The notes beneath the pieces were generated by a model. It ran no database searches. It saw nothing but the letters and a program-made list of their open reading frames with translations, and had not been told where the DNA came from. The translations under genes were made by a program, and so were the position numbers. From contig NZ_QPNC01000009.1 of NCBI RefSeq assembly GCF_003386285.1, positions 62,001 to 126,000 of the forward strand: 64,000 bases of DNA, read 5' to 3'. Positions 54,432 through 63,110 of this stretch are shown in pieces; the first letter of the stretch is position 1; every line of letters begins with the position of its first letter. The DNA comes from Nocardiopsis sp. FIRDI 009. GTDB lineage: Bacteria > Actinomycetota > Actinomycetes > Streptosporangiales > Streptosporangiaceae.

Positions 54432-54438
54432 CGACAGG

Positions 54439-55758
54439 GTGCAGGTCAACCGAACCTCCCCGGCCCGTCCCCTCCGCCGCCGTCCGCTGACCCTCCTGGC
54501 CGCCGCGCTGGCGGTCGGCGCCCTCGTCGCGACCGCCCTCGTCCTGCTCGGCGGCCGCGAACCCGAACGCGTCGCCTACTTCGCGGGCTGGAACATCGCC
54601 GCCCGCGACTTCACCGTCGCGGACGTGGCGGCCAGCGGCGCCCCGGAACACCTGACCCGCCTCGTGTGGGCCTTCGGGGACGTCAGCGAGGACGGTCTGT
54701 GCCACATCCCCACCGGGCGCGAGGACCAGCCCTGGGAGCTCTACCAGCGGCCGTACACCGCCCAGGAGAGCGTCGACGGGCGGGCCGACGACCCCGACCA
54801 GGACCTCGCCGGGGGCCTCCACCAGCTGCGGCTGCTGCGCGAGGACCACCCCCACCTGGGGGCGAGTCTGTCCCTGGGCGGATGGAGCTGGTCGACGTAC
54901 CTCTCCGTGGCGGCCCGCACCCCCGAGTCGCGCGAGACCTTCGTCGCCTCCTGTCTGGACCTGTGGATCCGCGGCGACCTGCCGGTACGCGACGGCGGGC
55001 CGCAGGGCGGCGAGGGCGCGGCGGCCGGGGTCTTCGACGGCATCGACCTCGACTGGGAGTGGCCGGGCGGAGGAGGCGCCCCCGGCAACACGGTCCACCC
55101 CGACGACGCCGCGAACTTCACCCCCCTGGTGGCGGAGTTCCGCCGCCAGCTCGACGCGCTGTCCGAGGAGACCGGGCGCGAGTACACGCTCTCGGTGTCG
55201 CTGCCGGGCGGCGCCGAGCAGAGCGCCGCCTACGACGCGGAACTGTTCGAACTCGTCGACTTCGCCACGGTCCAGGGCTACGACTTCGCGGGCCCCTGGA
55301 GCGAGCGGACCGCCCACCACTCCAACCTCCACGCCCCCGAGAGCGACCCCGGTGCCAACAGCGTCGACCGCGCCGTCCAGCGCTACCTGGACCTGGGCGC
55401 GCACCCCTCGCGGCTGGTCGTGGGCGTGCCCGCCTTCGGCCGCGGCTGGCAGGGCGTGGGAGCGCGGAACGCGGGCCGCGGCCAGGTGCCCGAGGCGCCA
55501 GCGGAGGACGCCTACGACGGCCCCACCATGGCCTTCGCCGACCTGGAGGAGCGCGAGGGGCGGCGCTTCCTCGACGAGGAGGCGGGGGCGTACTGGATCT
55601 ACGACGGCGACACCTGGTGGACCTACGACAACACCGACGTGATCGCGCTCAAGGGTGAGTACGTGCGCGAACGGGGGCTGGGCGGGCTCATGGTGTGGAA
55701 CCTGGACATGGACCCGGACGGCACGCTGGTCCGGGCCATGGACGAGTCCCTGGGCTGA
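54439..55758 (+). CDS. GH18 chitinase-like glycoside hydrolase
   Basis: 439 residues from GTG 54439. An N-terminal hydrophobic segment after a basic start (RRRPLTLLAAALAVGALVATALVLL) serves as signal peptide or anchor. GH18 barrel: RVAYFAGWNIAARDFTVADVAASGAPEHLTRLVWAFGDV, LRLLREDHPHLGASLSLGGWSWSTYLSVAARTPESRETFVASC, FDGIDLDWEWPG with the DxxDxDxE catalytic motif (Glu207), and VGVPAFGRGWQGV and AYWIYDGDTWWTYDN, GGLMVWNLDMD at the end. No carbohydrate-binding module. A single-domain enzyme on chitin or related amino-sugar polymers. Confidence 0.92.
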   Translation: MQVNRTSPARPLRRRPLTLLAAALAVGALVATALVLLGGREPERVAYFAGWNIAARDFTVADVAASGAPEHLTRLVWAFGDVSEDGLCHIPTGREDQPWELYQRPYTAQESVDGRADDPDQDLAGGLHQLRLLREDHPHLGASLSLGGWSWSTYLSVAARTPESRETFVASCLDLWIRGDLPVRDGGPQGGEGAAAGVFDGIDLDWEWPGGGGAPGNTVHPDDAANFTPLVAEFRRQLDALSEETGREYTLSVSLPGGAEQSAAYDAELFELVDFATVQGYDFAGPWSERTAHHSNLHAPESDPGANSVDRAVQRYLDLGAHPSRLVVGVPAFGRGWQGVGARNAGRGQVPEAPAEDAYDGPTMAFADLEEREGRRFLDEEAGAYWIYDGDTWWTYDNTDVIALKGEYVRERGLGGLMVWNLDMDPDGTLVRAMDESLG

Positions 55759-55847
55759 GCCGGGCCGAGGGTCCGTCCTCCGAAGCCGGCGCTGCTCCGG
55801 GCGCGCCGCGGTTGCCACGGCCGGACCCGGACGGCCACGCTGAGGAC

Positions 55848-58826
55848 ATGGCCGACGCGCAGCTCACCTCCTCCCGCACCGCCCCCGCCGACCTCCGCCG
55901 AGATCTGGAACGCCGGGTCCGGGGCACGGTCGCCTTCGACCCGGGAACACTCGCCCTGTACACCTCCGACGCCTCCAACTACCGCCGGGTCCCCCTCGGC
56001 GTCGTCATCCCGGAGACCGTCGACGACTGTGTGGCCGCCGTCCGCACCTGCGCCGAGCACGGCGTCCCGGTCGTGCCGCGCGGCGGCGGCACGTCGATCG
56101 CGGGCAACGCCATCGGCACCGGCGTCGTCATCGACACCTCCCGCCACCTCCGCGCCATCGAGGCCATCGACCCCGTGGCCCGCACCGCCACCGTGCAGCC
56201 CGGCGTCATCCTCGACGACCTGCGCCGGGCGACCGCCGAACACGGGCTCACCTTCGCCCCCGACCCCTCCACCCACAGCCGCTGCACGATCGGCGGCATG
56301 GTCGGCAACAACGCCTGCGGGTCCCACTCCGTGGCCTGGGGCACCACCGCCGACAACATCGTCTCCCTCGACGTCCTGCTCAGCGACGGCACCCGTATGA
56401 CCGTCGGCTCCCGCCACACCGCCGAGGAGTGGGCGGAGCTGACCCGGCGGCCCGGGCGTGAGGGGCGGATCTACACCGAGCTCACCCGGATCGTCGAGGA
56501 CCACCGCGCCGAACTGCGCACCGCCATGCCCGAGTTCCGGCGCCGCGTCTCCGGCTACGCCCTGGACCGGCTGCTCCCGGAGAAGGGGCGCGACGTCGCC
56601 GCCGCCCTCGTCGGCACCGAGGGCACGTGCGTGTTCGTGCTCGGCGCCACCGTGCGCCTGGTCGAGTCACCGGCCGCCCGAGCCCTGGCCGTCCTGGGCT
56701 ACCCGGACGCCGCCTCGGCCGCCGACGCCGTCCCCGACCTGCTCGGCCACGCGCCGCTGACGGTCGAGGGCATCAACGACCGCATGGTCGCGGCCCTGGA
56801 CCGGCACGGATCCCGCTCCCGCGTGCCGCTGCCCGAGGGCGGCGCCTGGCTGCTGGTGGAGATCGCCGGAGGGGCCCCGGCCGAGGCCGCCGAGGCCGCG
56901 GAGCGGATGCTCTCCGGACTCAAGGGCGGCGCCCGGCCGCAGGACGCGGTCGTGGTCACCGACACCGCCCACCAGAGGGCGCTGTGGCGGATCCGGGAGG
57001 AGGGGGCCGGGCTCACCCAGCGCACCCCCGACGGCGACGACGCCTGGTCCGGCTGGGAGGACGCCGCGGTGCCGCCGGAGAACCTCGGCGGCTACCTGCG
57101 CGCCTTCGACGCGCTCATGGAACGGCACGGCCGCTTCGGCGTCGTCTACGGGCACTTCGGCGACGGCTGTCTGCACGTACGCATCGACTTCGGTCTCACC
57201 CACGAGCGGGGGCGCCGGGAGTACCGGGCGTTCATGGAGGAGGCGGCCGACCTCGTCGTCGCCCACGGCGGCTCCCTGTCCGGCGAGCACGGCGACGGCC
57301 AGGCCCGCTCCGAACTCCTGGACCGCATGTACCCCGAGCCGGTCATCCGGGCGTTCGGCGCCTTCAAACGCGCCTGGGACCCCGACGGCCTGATGAACCC
57401 GGGCGTCATCGTCGACCCCCTGCCCCTGGACGCCGACATCCGGGTGGCCGCCGACACCCGGCCAGAGCTGCCGCTGCTGTCGCAGGTCACCCTGGCCTAC
57501 ACCGACGACGACGGCGACTTCGCGCGGACCCTGCGCCGCTGCTCGGGCGTGGGCAAGTGCCGCCGCCAGAGCGGCCCCGGGGTCATGTGCCCGAGCTACC
57601 AGGTCACCCAGGAGGAACGGCACTCCACCCGCGGCCGCGCCCACCTGCTGTTCGAGATGGCCTCCGGCGAGGTGATCACCGACGGCTGGCGGTCGGAGGA
57701 GGTGCGCGAGAGCCTCGACCTGTGTCTGTCGTGCAAGGGCTGCCTGAGCGACTGCCCGGTCAACGTGGACATGGCCGCCTACAAGGCCGAGTTCCTCCAC
57801 CAGCACTACAGGGGCCGGGTCCGCCCCGCCGCGCACTACTCGATGGGCTGGCTGCCCCTCTGGGCGCGGCTGGCGGCCCTGGCTCCGGCCGAGGCCAACC
57901 GGGCGGCCCGTCTGCCCGGGATGTCGCGGCTGGCCAAGCGGCTCGCCGGGGTGGCCGCCCAGAGGGAGCTGCCCGCCTTTGCCACCACCACCTTCACCCG
58001 CGCGTTCCGACGCCGCGTCGCACGCGGCCAGGCCCGCGCGGGCGGACGCCGGGTCGTGCTGTGGCCGGACACCTTCGGCAACCACCTCAACCCGGGGGTG
58101 CTCGCGGCCGCCACGCGGGTCCTGGAGGACGCGGGGTTCACCGTCGTGCTGCCCCGAGGTCAGGTGTGCTGCGGACTGACCTGGGTGTCCACGGGCCAGT
58201 TGGACGTCGCCCGCACGGTGATGCGCCGCGCCGTCCGCGCGCTGGCGCCGCTGGTCGCCCAGGGGCTGCCCGTGGTCGGGCTGGAGCCCAGCTGCACGGC
58301 GGCCCTGCGGCACGACCTGGTGGAGCTGTTGCCCGGTCGGGAGAGCGAACGCGTCGCCGAGGCCGTGCACACCCTGGCGGGCCTCCTCAACGCGTACGCG
58401 CCCGACTGGCGCCCGCCCCGGCTCTCGGCCAAGGCGCTGGCGCAGGTGCACTGCCACCAGCACGCCGTGATGGGTTTCGACGCCGAGCGCGAGCTCATCG
58501 CCAGGGCGGGGATCGACGGGGAGGTCCTGGACTCGGGCTGTTGCGGGCTCGCGGGGGACTTCGGGTTCACCGAGGGGCACTACGAGGTGTCCACCGTCAT
58601 CGGGGAGCGCGAACTGCTGCCCCGGGTACGCGCGGCGGACGCGGACACCCTGGTCATGGCCGACGGCTACAGCTGCCGCACGCAGATCGGCCAGGGCACC
58701 GGCCGCCGGGCGCTGCATCTGGCCGAGGTCCTGGCCCGGGGGATCGCCGCGAGGGGCGCACCGGGTTCTGCGGGAGGAGACGAGCCGGGAGCGGGGAACC
58801 GAGCCGGGAAGAGGGCTGCGCCGTAG
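55848..58826 (+). CDS. FAD- and Fe-S-binding D-2-hydroxyacid dehydrogenase (GlcD-GlcF fusion type)
   Basis: 992 residues from ATG 55848. FAD domain: VVPRGGGTSIAGNAIGTGVVIDTSRHLRAI and GGMVGNNACGSHSVAWGTTADNI; flavin oxidase C-terminal domain with GHFGDGCLHVRIDFGLTHERGR and SGEHGDGQARSELLDRMYP. Then a Fe-S part: CSGVGKCRRQSGPGVMCPSYQVTQEERHSTRGRAHLL and CLSCKGCLSDCPVNVDM, two ferredoxin-type cysteine sets, and two CCG-type motifs (GQVCCGLTWVSTGQ and DSGCCGLAGDFGF). This order matches YdiJ-like proteins that oxidise D-2-hydroxyglutarate or D-lactate-type substrates at the membrane. CACGCT lies 6 nt before the ATG. Confidence 0.94.
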   Translation: MADAQLTSSRTAPADLRRDLERRVRGTVAFDPGTLALYTSDASNYRRVPLGVVIPETVDDCVAAVRTCAEHGVPVVPRGGGTSIAGNAIGTGVVIDTSRHLRAIEAIDPVARTATVQPGVILDDLRRATAEHGLTFAPDPSTHSRCTIGGMVGNNACGSHSVAWGTTADNIVSLDVLLSDGTRMTVGSRHTAEEWAELTRRPGREGRIYTELTRIVEDHRAELRTAMPEFRRRVSGYALDRLLPEKGRDVAAALVGTEGTCVFVLGATVRLVESPAARALAVLGYPDAASAADAVPDLLGHAPLTVEGINDRMVAALDRHGSRSRVPLPEGGAWLLVEIAGGAPAEAAEAAERMLSGLKGGARPQDAVVVTDTAHQRALWRIREEGAGLTQRTPDGDDAWSGWEDAAVPPENLGGYLRAFDALMERHGRFGVVYGHFGDGCLHVRIDFGLTHERGRREYRAFMEEAADLVVAHGGSLSGEHGDGQARSELLDRMYPEPVIRAFGAFKRAWDPDGLMNPGVIVDPLPLDADIRVAADTRPELPLLSQVTLAYTDDDGDFARTLRRCSGVGKCRRQSGPGVMCPSYQVTQEERHSTRGRAHLLFEMASGEVITDGWRSEEVRESLDLCLSCKGCLSDCPVNVDMAAYKAEFLHQHYRGRVRPAAHYSMGWLPLWARLAALAPAEANRAARLPGMSRLAKRLAGVAAQRELPAFATTTFTRAFRRRVARGQARAGGRRVVLWPDTFGNHLNPGVLAAATRVLEDAGFTVVLPRGQVCCGLTWVSTGQLDVARTVMRRAVRALAPLVAQGLPVVGLEPSCTAALRHDLVELLPGRESERVAEAVHTLAGLLNAYAPDWRPPRLSAKALAQVHCHQHAVMGFDAERELIARAGIDGEVLDSGCCGLAGDFGFTEGHYEVSTVIGERELLPRVRAADADTLVMADGYSCRTQIGQGTGRRALHLAEVLARGIAARGAPGSAGGDEPGAGNRAGKRAAP

Positions 58827-58948
58827 GCGTCGGTCGAGGGTGGTGGAGGGCGACGGAGCAGGGGTGCCGCGCCGGAGGCGACGACGGGGAATCCCGGCTC
58901 TTCGCGCCCCGGGCCCCGACCGAACCCGCGCGGCCGTGGAGGACGGGC

Positions 58949-59467
58949 TCAGACGCCCATCTGCTCGCGGAGCCTGACCAGGGCGCGTGAGACGGCCTCG
59001 GACAGGGCCTGGTCCTTCGGGTCCAGGCCCTCGCTCAGGTGGACGCGCCAGTGCGCCTCGCTGCCGCCGGGCGGTCTGCGCGCCACCAGACGGAAACCGG
59101 TGGCCGAGTCGTCGTGGGGGTAGGGGAAGAAACGGTTGACCAGGATGGTGGCGGTGACCCGCTCGGCCACCGTCTCGGCCATACGGCGGTAGTCGACGGC
59201 GTCCTCGGCGGGTTCGGAGCGCAGGCGGACGGTGTGCCGACCCCCGCCCTCCTCGTCGAAGGTCAGCGTGTCCGGGGTCCACCGGGCCTGGTCGATGTTC
59301 TGCCAGGGCACCGCGCGCCCGTCGGGCAGGTACAGGGCCAGTGTGGTGGCGACCAGGAAGGGCTCCTCGCCCTCGGCCGCGCGCACCGGCGCGTGGGTGA
59401 GCACGCGCTCGCCCCGCTCCAGCCGGGCGCGGACCGATTCGGGGACCGCCCGGCGGAACAGGCCCAC
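58949..59467 (-). CDS. Hypothetical protein, PH-like strand-rich
   Basis: 172 residues from GTG 59467, overlapping the stop of the upstream gene by one base (TAGTG). The first part VGLFRRAVPESVRARLERGERVLTHAPVRAAEGEEPFLVATTLALYLPDGRAVPWQNIDQARWTPDTLTFDEEGGGRHTVRL is beta-rich with a WQNI segment like bacterial PH domains; the second half is helical and positively charged. No signal peptide. Members are found across actinobacteria next to YtxH-like genes, no function assigned. Confidence 0.75.
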   Translation of the reverse strand: MGLFRRAVPESVRARLERGERVLTHAPVRAAEGEEPFLVATTLALYLPDGRAVPWQNIDQARWTPDTLTFDEEGGGRHTVRLRSEPAEDAVDYRRMAETVAERVTATILVNRFFPYPHDDSATGFRLVARRPPGGSEAHWRVHLSEGLDPKDQALSEAVSRALVRLREQMGV

Positions 59468-59805
59468 TAGCGGTCCCGCGGACTCTCGGCCGAGCCGTTC
59501 TCGCTCGACGGCCCGCCCTCGGCCATGTGCCGCTCCCACTCGACCAGTTCCCTCTCCTCCTCCGTGGGACGGGCGAGGAAGTCGCGCAGGGAGGTGACCG
59601 GGAGGGTGTCGACGGCTTTGTCGTAGACCGTGCGCCCCGCGTTGCTGACCTGTGCTCCGACGAGCCCGGCGACCTCCTGCACGACGGGGCTGTCGGCGAC
59701 CTTCCGGGCGGTGCGGGCGAGCTGCTCGTAGCGGGCCCTGCCCGCCTTGGCGCCCAGGACGTAACCGATGGCGAGTCCGGCGGCGAAGGTGATCCGGTAG
59801 CGCAT
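59467..59805 (-). CDS. YtxH-type small membrane protein
   Basis: 112 residues. Short N-terminal hydrophobic segment with glycine zipper (ITFAAGLAIGYVLGAKAGRARYEQLARTARKVADS) as in YtxH proteins, then a helical region and an acidic tail (EEERELVEWERHMAEGG). GGAGAGG lies before ATG 59805. Related proteins are general-stress proteins; a role here is not known. First gene of a pair with the PH-like protein. Confidence 0.78.
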   Translation of the reverse strand: MRYRITFAAGLAIGYVLGAKAGRARYEQLARTARKVADSPVVQEVAGLVGAQVSNAGRTVYDKAVDTLPVTSLRDFLARPTEEERELVEWERHMAEGGPSSENGSAESPRDR

Positions 59806-59971
59806 GGGCTCCCTCTCCAGGCCTTGGTGGCGTTCGGGACGGTTCGTGCCCCGACGTTACCCTGTCGTGGCCGTGGCCACACGGCCCGACACCGGTCACG
59901 AGCACTCCGAAAAGCGCGCTAGGCTAGTGCTTGTCGCTGCGGCCCCCGACGGGGGAGCCGGGCGGGCGCGA

Positions 59972-60044
59972 TCCCGCGTAGCTCAATCGGCAGAGCAGCC
60001 GGCTGTTAACCGGCAGGTTACTGGTTCGAGTCCAGTCGCGGGAG
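59972..60044 (+). tRNA. tRNA-Asn (GTT), copy 1
   Basis: 73 nt. Acceptor stem TCCCGCG/CGCGGGA, D arm GCTC-AATCGGCA-GAGC, anticodon arm GCCGG-CTGTTAA-CCGGC with anticodon GTT, T arm ACTGG-TTCGAGT-CCAGT, discriminator G. CCA not encoded. TAGGCT at 59920-59925 is the probable -10 element. Confidence 0.97.
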
Positions 60045-60052
60045 CGGTTCGA

Positions 60053-60077
60053 GGGTCCTTCCCACCGGGGAGGGCCC
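60053..60077 (+). terminator. terminator of tRNA-Asn copy 1
   Basis: Stem GGGTCCTTCCC / GGGGAGGGCCC, 11 bp with two G.T pairs and a 3-nt loop, followed by TTCGTCGT. Confidence 0.6.
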
Positions 60078-60259
60078 TTCGTCGTGCGGGGGCGGGCCAG
60101 GTCGGCCGCCGCTCCTCGCGGACGGGGGCGACCTCGTCGACGGCGGCTCGGGCCACCGGAGGCGGGGGAGGGGCGAAAAAGCGTCCCGAGCACCCCTCGG
60201 GAGGCGCTAGGCTAGTGGCTGTCGCCGCGGCCCCCGATGAGGGAGCCGGGCGGGCGCGA

Positions 60260-60332
60260 TCCCGCGTAGCTCAATCGGCAGAGCAGCCGGCTGTTAACCG
60301 GCAGGTTACTGGTTCGAGTCCAGTCGCGGGAG
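60260..60332 (+). tRNA. tRNA-Asn (GTT), copy 2
   Basis: Identical in all 73 positions to copy 1, 288 bp downstream, with its own promoter (TAGGCT) and terminator. Confidence 0.97.
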
Positions 60333-60340
60333 CGGTTCGA

Positions 60341-60365
60341 GGGTCCTTCCCACCGGGGAGGGCCC
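60341..60365 (+). terminator. terminator of tRNA-Asn copy 2
   Basis: Same stem as after copy 1, followed by TTCGTCGT. Confidence 0.6.
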
Positions 60366-60392
60366 TTCGTCGTTCTTCGGGCGCACGCACGA

Positions 60393-60444
60393 CGCCCCTC
60401 ACCCGCTGTCGGGCCGGAGGGCTCCAACGCGGGGGAGAGGGGCG
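60393..60444 (-). terminator. putative terminator of methyltransferase gene
   Basis: Arms CGCCCCTC (60393-60400) with CCCGC, and GCGGG with GAGGGGCG (60437-60444), interrupted by a small bulge, 7 nt past the minus-strand stop. Confidence 0.5.
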
Positions 60445-60450
60445 ACGGGT

Positions 60451-61335
60451 TCAGATCCGGCCCACACCGCCGATGATCAGCCGACGGTTGCGGCGCGGCA
60501 TCTGGTAGCAGCCGGGGACGGGCGGCGCGACGGGCAGTGTGTGCCAGCGCTGGACCTCCAGGACTCCGGGGCTGAGGATCTCCCAGCCGTCGAAGAGGGC
60601 CTCCACCTCGCGGTGGCCGCGCCACCAGCCGGAGCCGAGACCTTCGATGAAGACGTCCTCCAGGCGGTCGGCGCGCAGCGCGTCCTTGGGGTACCGGCTC
60701 CGGTCGGGGCGGCAGTAGTGGCTCAGGACGAGGTGGCTGCCGGGGGCGAGCGACTCGCGCAGGGTCGCGATGTGCCCGGCCGGGTCCTCGTCGTCGGACA
60801 CGTGCGGAACGACGCCGGTGAGCAGCAGTCCGACCGGTCGGTCGAGGTCGAGGAAGCCGCGGGTCTCGGGGTCGCGCAGGACCCGTCCGGGTTCGGTGAG
60901 CCCCCCGTGCACGGCGGTGGTGGTGCGGCCGTCGCGGAGCAGGGCCCGGTGGTGGGTGAGCACCATGGGGTCGTCGGTGGCGTAGACGACACGGGCGTCC
61001 GGAACGCTCTCCCGGGCGATCTCGTGCGGGTCCCCCGGGGCGGGCAGGCCGGCCCCGAACTGGAGGAACTGCGTGACCCCCGCCTCGGCCAGGTATCGGA
61101 CGGCCCGTTGGAGGAAGGCGCGCTCACCGAGCACGACCTCCTGGAAACCGGGCGCGGCCTGGTCGGCTCGGGTGGCGAGTTCGCGATCGCCCTCGAAGTG
61201 GTCCTTGCCCTTGAGATGGAAGGAGCGCAGCCGCGCGATGCTGGGCTGGGCCAGATCGACGACGGGCGGCGGCTTGGCTCGGACGTGTTTGTCCCCCGCC
61301 TGCCTCAGGAAAGGGGGGGAGGTGAATCGCGACAT
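60451..61335 (-). CDS. SAM-dependent methyltransferase, DUF574 family
   Basis: 294 residues. The family marks are ARLRSFHLKGKDHFEGDRELA, AVRYLAEAGVTQFLQFGAGLPAPGDPHEIARESVPDARVVYATDDPMVLTHHRALL with an unusual QFGAGLP motif I and acidic VVYATDDP motif, and PVGLLLTGVVPHVSDDEDP then SHLVLSHYCRP and a C-terminal FDGWEILSPGVLEVQRWH. Such genes are numerous in streptomycete-like genomes and the natural substrate is not known. Alone on the minus strand. Confidence 0.9.
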   Translation of the reverse strand: MSRFTSPPFLRQAGDKHVRAKPPPVVDLAQPSIARLRSFHLKGKDHFEGDRELATRADQAAPGFQEVVLGERAFLQRAVRYLAEAGVTQFLQFGAGLPAPGDPHEIARESVPDARVVYATDDPMVLTHHRALLRDGRTTTAVHGGLTEPGRVLRDPETRGFLDLDRPVGLLLTGVVPHVSDDEDPAGHIATLRESLAPGSHLVLSHYCRPDRSRYPKDALRADRLEDVFIEGLGSGWWRGHREVEALFDGWEILSPGVLEVQRWHTLPVAPPVPGCYQMPRRNRRLIIGGVGRI

Positions 61336-61918
61336 CGCCGTCCTCTTGTCGTGAGGTGGGGAAGTGTGCTCGACTCCTGGGATTGTATTCCTCGCGGGCG
61401 GTGTTTGTTAACCGAGTCGAGGATACCGGTCACAAAAAAACGCGTGGTTGGGGATGTCCTTGTCGTGTCCCGTGCCGCGGGTTACGCCTATCCCGGGCGA
61501 CCAGGTCATATACCCCTAATGTCCATTTTGTGGGGAATCTGGAGGGCGGGGTGTGCGCCGTGCGAGGGTGCGCCACCGTCCCCGCGGGCCCTGCGGGGGC
61601 GCCCGATCGCGTGCTTGCGAGGGATCGTGGGCAGCGTGGTCGGAGATGGTTTATCGAACACGTGTCGGGGACTGATTGTCCGCGTATGTCGCCGAAGTGC
61701 CACGGAACGCATACGGAGCGGAGTAGAATAAGGTCACCGTCAAAACGGTCGGTTAATTGCCGTGCGTACTCGCTGCCCGCGTGAATCCGCTCCGGCAACC
61801 GTGAAAGCGCAGGAAGACCGGTGGCGGGATCATCATCGAAAACCCCTCGGCCCCGTGCCGTCGTGTCACGGCCCCGGAGCGGCGGCGTTCGCCCCTCCCG
61901 CGCGGTTAGCCTGGGGGG
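61336..61918. other. 583-bp intergenic region upstream of methyltransferase and ribD-like gene
   Basis: Divergent promoters with A+T-rich patches (61375-61440, 61500-61550, 61720-61760). No gene with family features and no recognised riboswitch; an FMN element was looked for because of the RibD-like genes and not found. A short stem CCCCGC / GCGGGG occurs near 61580. Confidence 0.45.
61907..61912 (+). promoter_or_regulatory. putative -10 element of ribD-like reductase gene
   Basis: TAGCCT, 6 nt before ATG 61919, compatible with a leaderless start. Confidence 0.4.
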
Positions 61919-62626
61919 ATGGACCGTCCCCACACCATCCTGAGCTGCGCCGTGTCGATCGACGGGCGCATCGACGACACCGGCCCCGAGCGGCTGCGGC
62001 TGTCCAACGAGGCGGACTTCGCCGAGATCGACGAGCTTCGGGCCGAGTGCGACGCGATCCTCGTCGGCGCGGGCACCCTGCGGGCGGACGACCCGCGGCT
62101 CCTCGTGCGCTCCCCGGAACTGCGCGAGCGCCGCCGCGCCCGGGGCCGCCCGGAGAACCTGCTCAAGGCCGTGGTCACCCGTGGCGGGGACATCGACCCG
62201 ACCGCCCGCCTCTTCTCCACGGGGGACGCCGGAGCGGTCGTCTACACCGGTGGCGACGGCCTCGCCCTGGTCCGCGAACGCCTGGCCACCCGGCCGACCG
62301 CCGAGCCCCCCGCCGAGGTCGTGGACGCGGGCGATCCGCCCACCGCCGAGGCGATCCTGGCCGACCTGGCCGCGCGCGGCGTCGAGCGCCTGCTCGTGGA
62401 GGGCGGCGGGCACATCCACACCCTCTTCCTCACCTCGGGCCTGGTGGACGAACTCCGTCTGGCGGTCGCCCCCTTCTTCGTGGGTGAGGAGGACGCCCCG
62501 AGCTTCGTCCTGCCCGGAGCCTTCCCGCACGGGCCGCGGACGCCCATGCGCCTGGTCGAGGCCCGCGCGCTCGGCGACGTCGCCGTCTTGCGCTACGCGC
62601 CGGGGGACACGGAGGACCGCCGGTGA
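61919..62626 (+). CDS. RibD C-terminal-type pyrimidine reductase
   Basis: 235 residues. Dihydrofolate-reductase-like fold of the RibD_C class: HTILSCAVSIDGRIDDTGPERLRLSNEADFAEIDELRAECDAILVGAGTLRADDPRLLVR (a near-signature), NLLKAVVTRGGDIDPTARLF, LLVEGGGHIHTLFLTSGLVDELRLAVAPFFVG. In riboflavin synthesis this domain reduces the ribosyl-aminopyrimidine with NADPH. The deaminase domain is encoded separately next door. No ribA, ribB or ribH here, so a side path (other reduced pyrimidine) is possible. Confidence 0.88.
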   Translation: MDRPHTILSCAVSIDGRIDDTGPERLRLSNEADFAEIDELRAECDAILVGAGTLRADDPRLLVRSPELRERRRARGRPENLLKAVVTRGGDIDPTARLFSTGDAGAVVYTGGDGLALVRERLATRPTAEPPAEVVDAGDPPTAEAILADLAARGVERLLVEGGGHIHTLFLTSGLVDELRLAVAPFFVGEEDAPSFVLPGAFPHGPRTPMRLVEARALGDVAVLRYAPGDTEDRR

Positions 62627-63105
62627 GCGCCGGACCTCCCCCGGCCGGGGGCGACGCCGACGCGCACTGGCTGCGCCGCGCCGTCGACCTCTCCCGGAAG
62701 TGCCCGCCCTCGACCACGGCCTTCTCCGTCGGGGCGGTCGTGGTGGCCGCCGACGGAACCGTCCTGGGCGAGGGCCACTCCCGTCGGGACTCCCCGCACG
62801 ACCACGCCGAGGAGGTCGCGCTCAGGGAGGTGGCCGCAGGCGACCCCCGTCTGGAGGGGGCCACCCTCTACTCGTCGCTGGAGCCGTGCAGCGCCCGCTC
62901 CTCCCGGCCCGTGCCCTGCGCGGAGCTGGTGCTGGACACCCCGATCCCGCGCGTGGTCTTCGCCTGGCGTGAGCCGGAGCTGTTCGTGGACTGCGACGGA
63001 GCCGAACGGCTGCGCCGCGCGGGTCGGAGCGTCGTGGAGCGCCCCGACCTGGCCGAGGGCGTGCGCGAGGTCAACGCGCACCTGCTGGCGGACGGCGACC
63101 GGTAG
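62623..63105 (+). CDS. RibD N-terminal-type zinc deaminase
   Basis: 160 residues, GTG 62623 overlapping the reductase stop (GTGA). Cytidine-deaminase-like zinc site: DHAEEVALREV with His and Glu, then LYSSLEPCSARSSRPVPCAELVL with the two Cys. Also FSVGAVVVAADGTVLGEGHSRR, the RibD/deoxycytidylate-deaminase start. Together with the reductase gene this makes a split RibD with the order of domains reversed. Confidence 0.88.
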   Translation: MSAGPPPAGGDADAHWLRRAVDLSRKCPPSTTAFSVGAVVVAADGTVLGEGHSRRDSPHDHAEEVALREVAAGDPRLEGATLYSSLEPCSARSSRPVPCAELVLDTPIPRVVFAWREPELFVDCDGAERLRRAGRSVVERPDLAEGVREVNAHLLADGDR

Positions 63106-63110
63106 GGCGG

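Larger units (their letters stand above)
59916..60371 (+). repeat. tandem duplication of a tRNA-Asn unit (about 168 bp, offset 288)
   Basis: Copy 1 from 59916 and copy 2 from 60204 share promoter (GCGCTAGGCTAG), a 30-bp G+C-rich leader, an identical tRNA-Asn gene and terminator stem GGGTCCTTCCC / GGGGAGGGCCC (60053-60077, 60341-60365). The intervening 119 bp of spacer are unrelated. Confidence 0.9.

Noticed and set aside
56667..59882. 1071-residue minus-strand open frame
   Set aside because: It lies opposite the FAD/Fe-S gene and across two other genes; composition is that of a shadow frame.
59972..60332. Integration of a mobile element at tRNA-Asn
   Set aside because: No integrase and no displaced tRNA 3' fragment; the repeat is a whole-unit tandem duplication.
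61336..61918. FMN riboswitch upstream of the RibD-like pair
   Set aside because: None of the conserved FMN aptamer segments was found.
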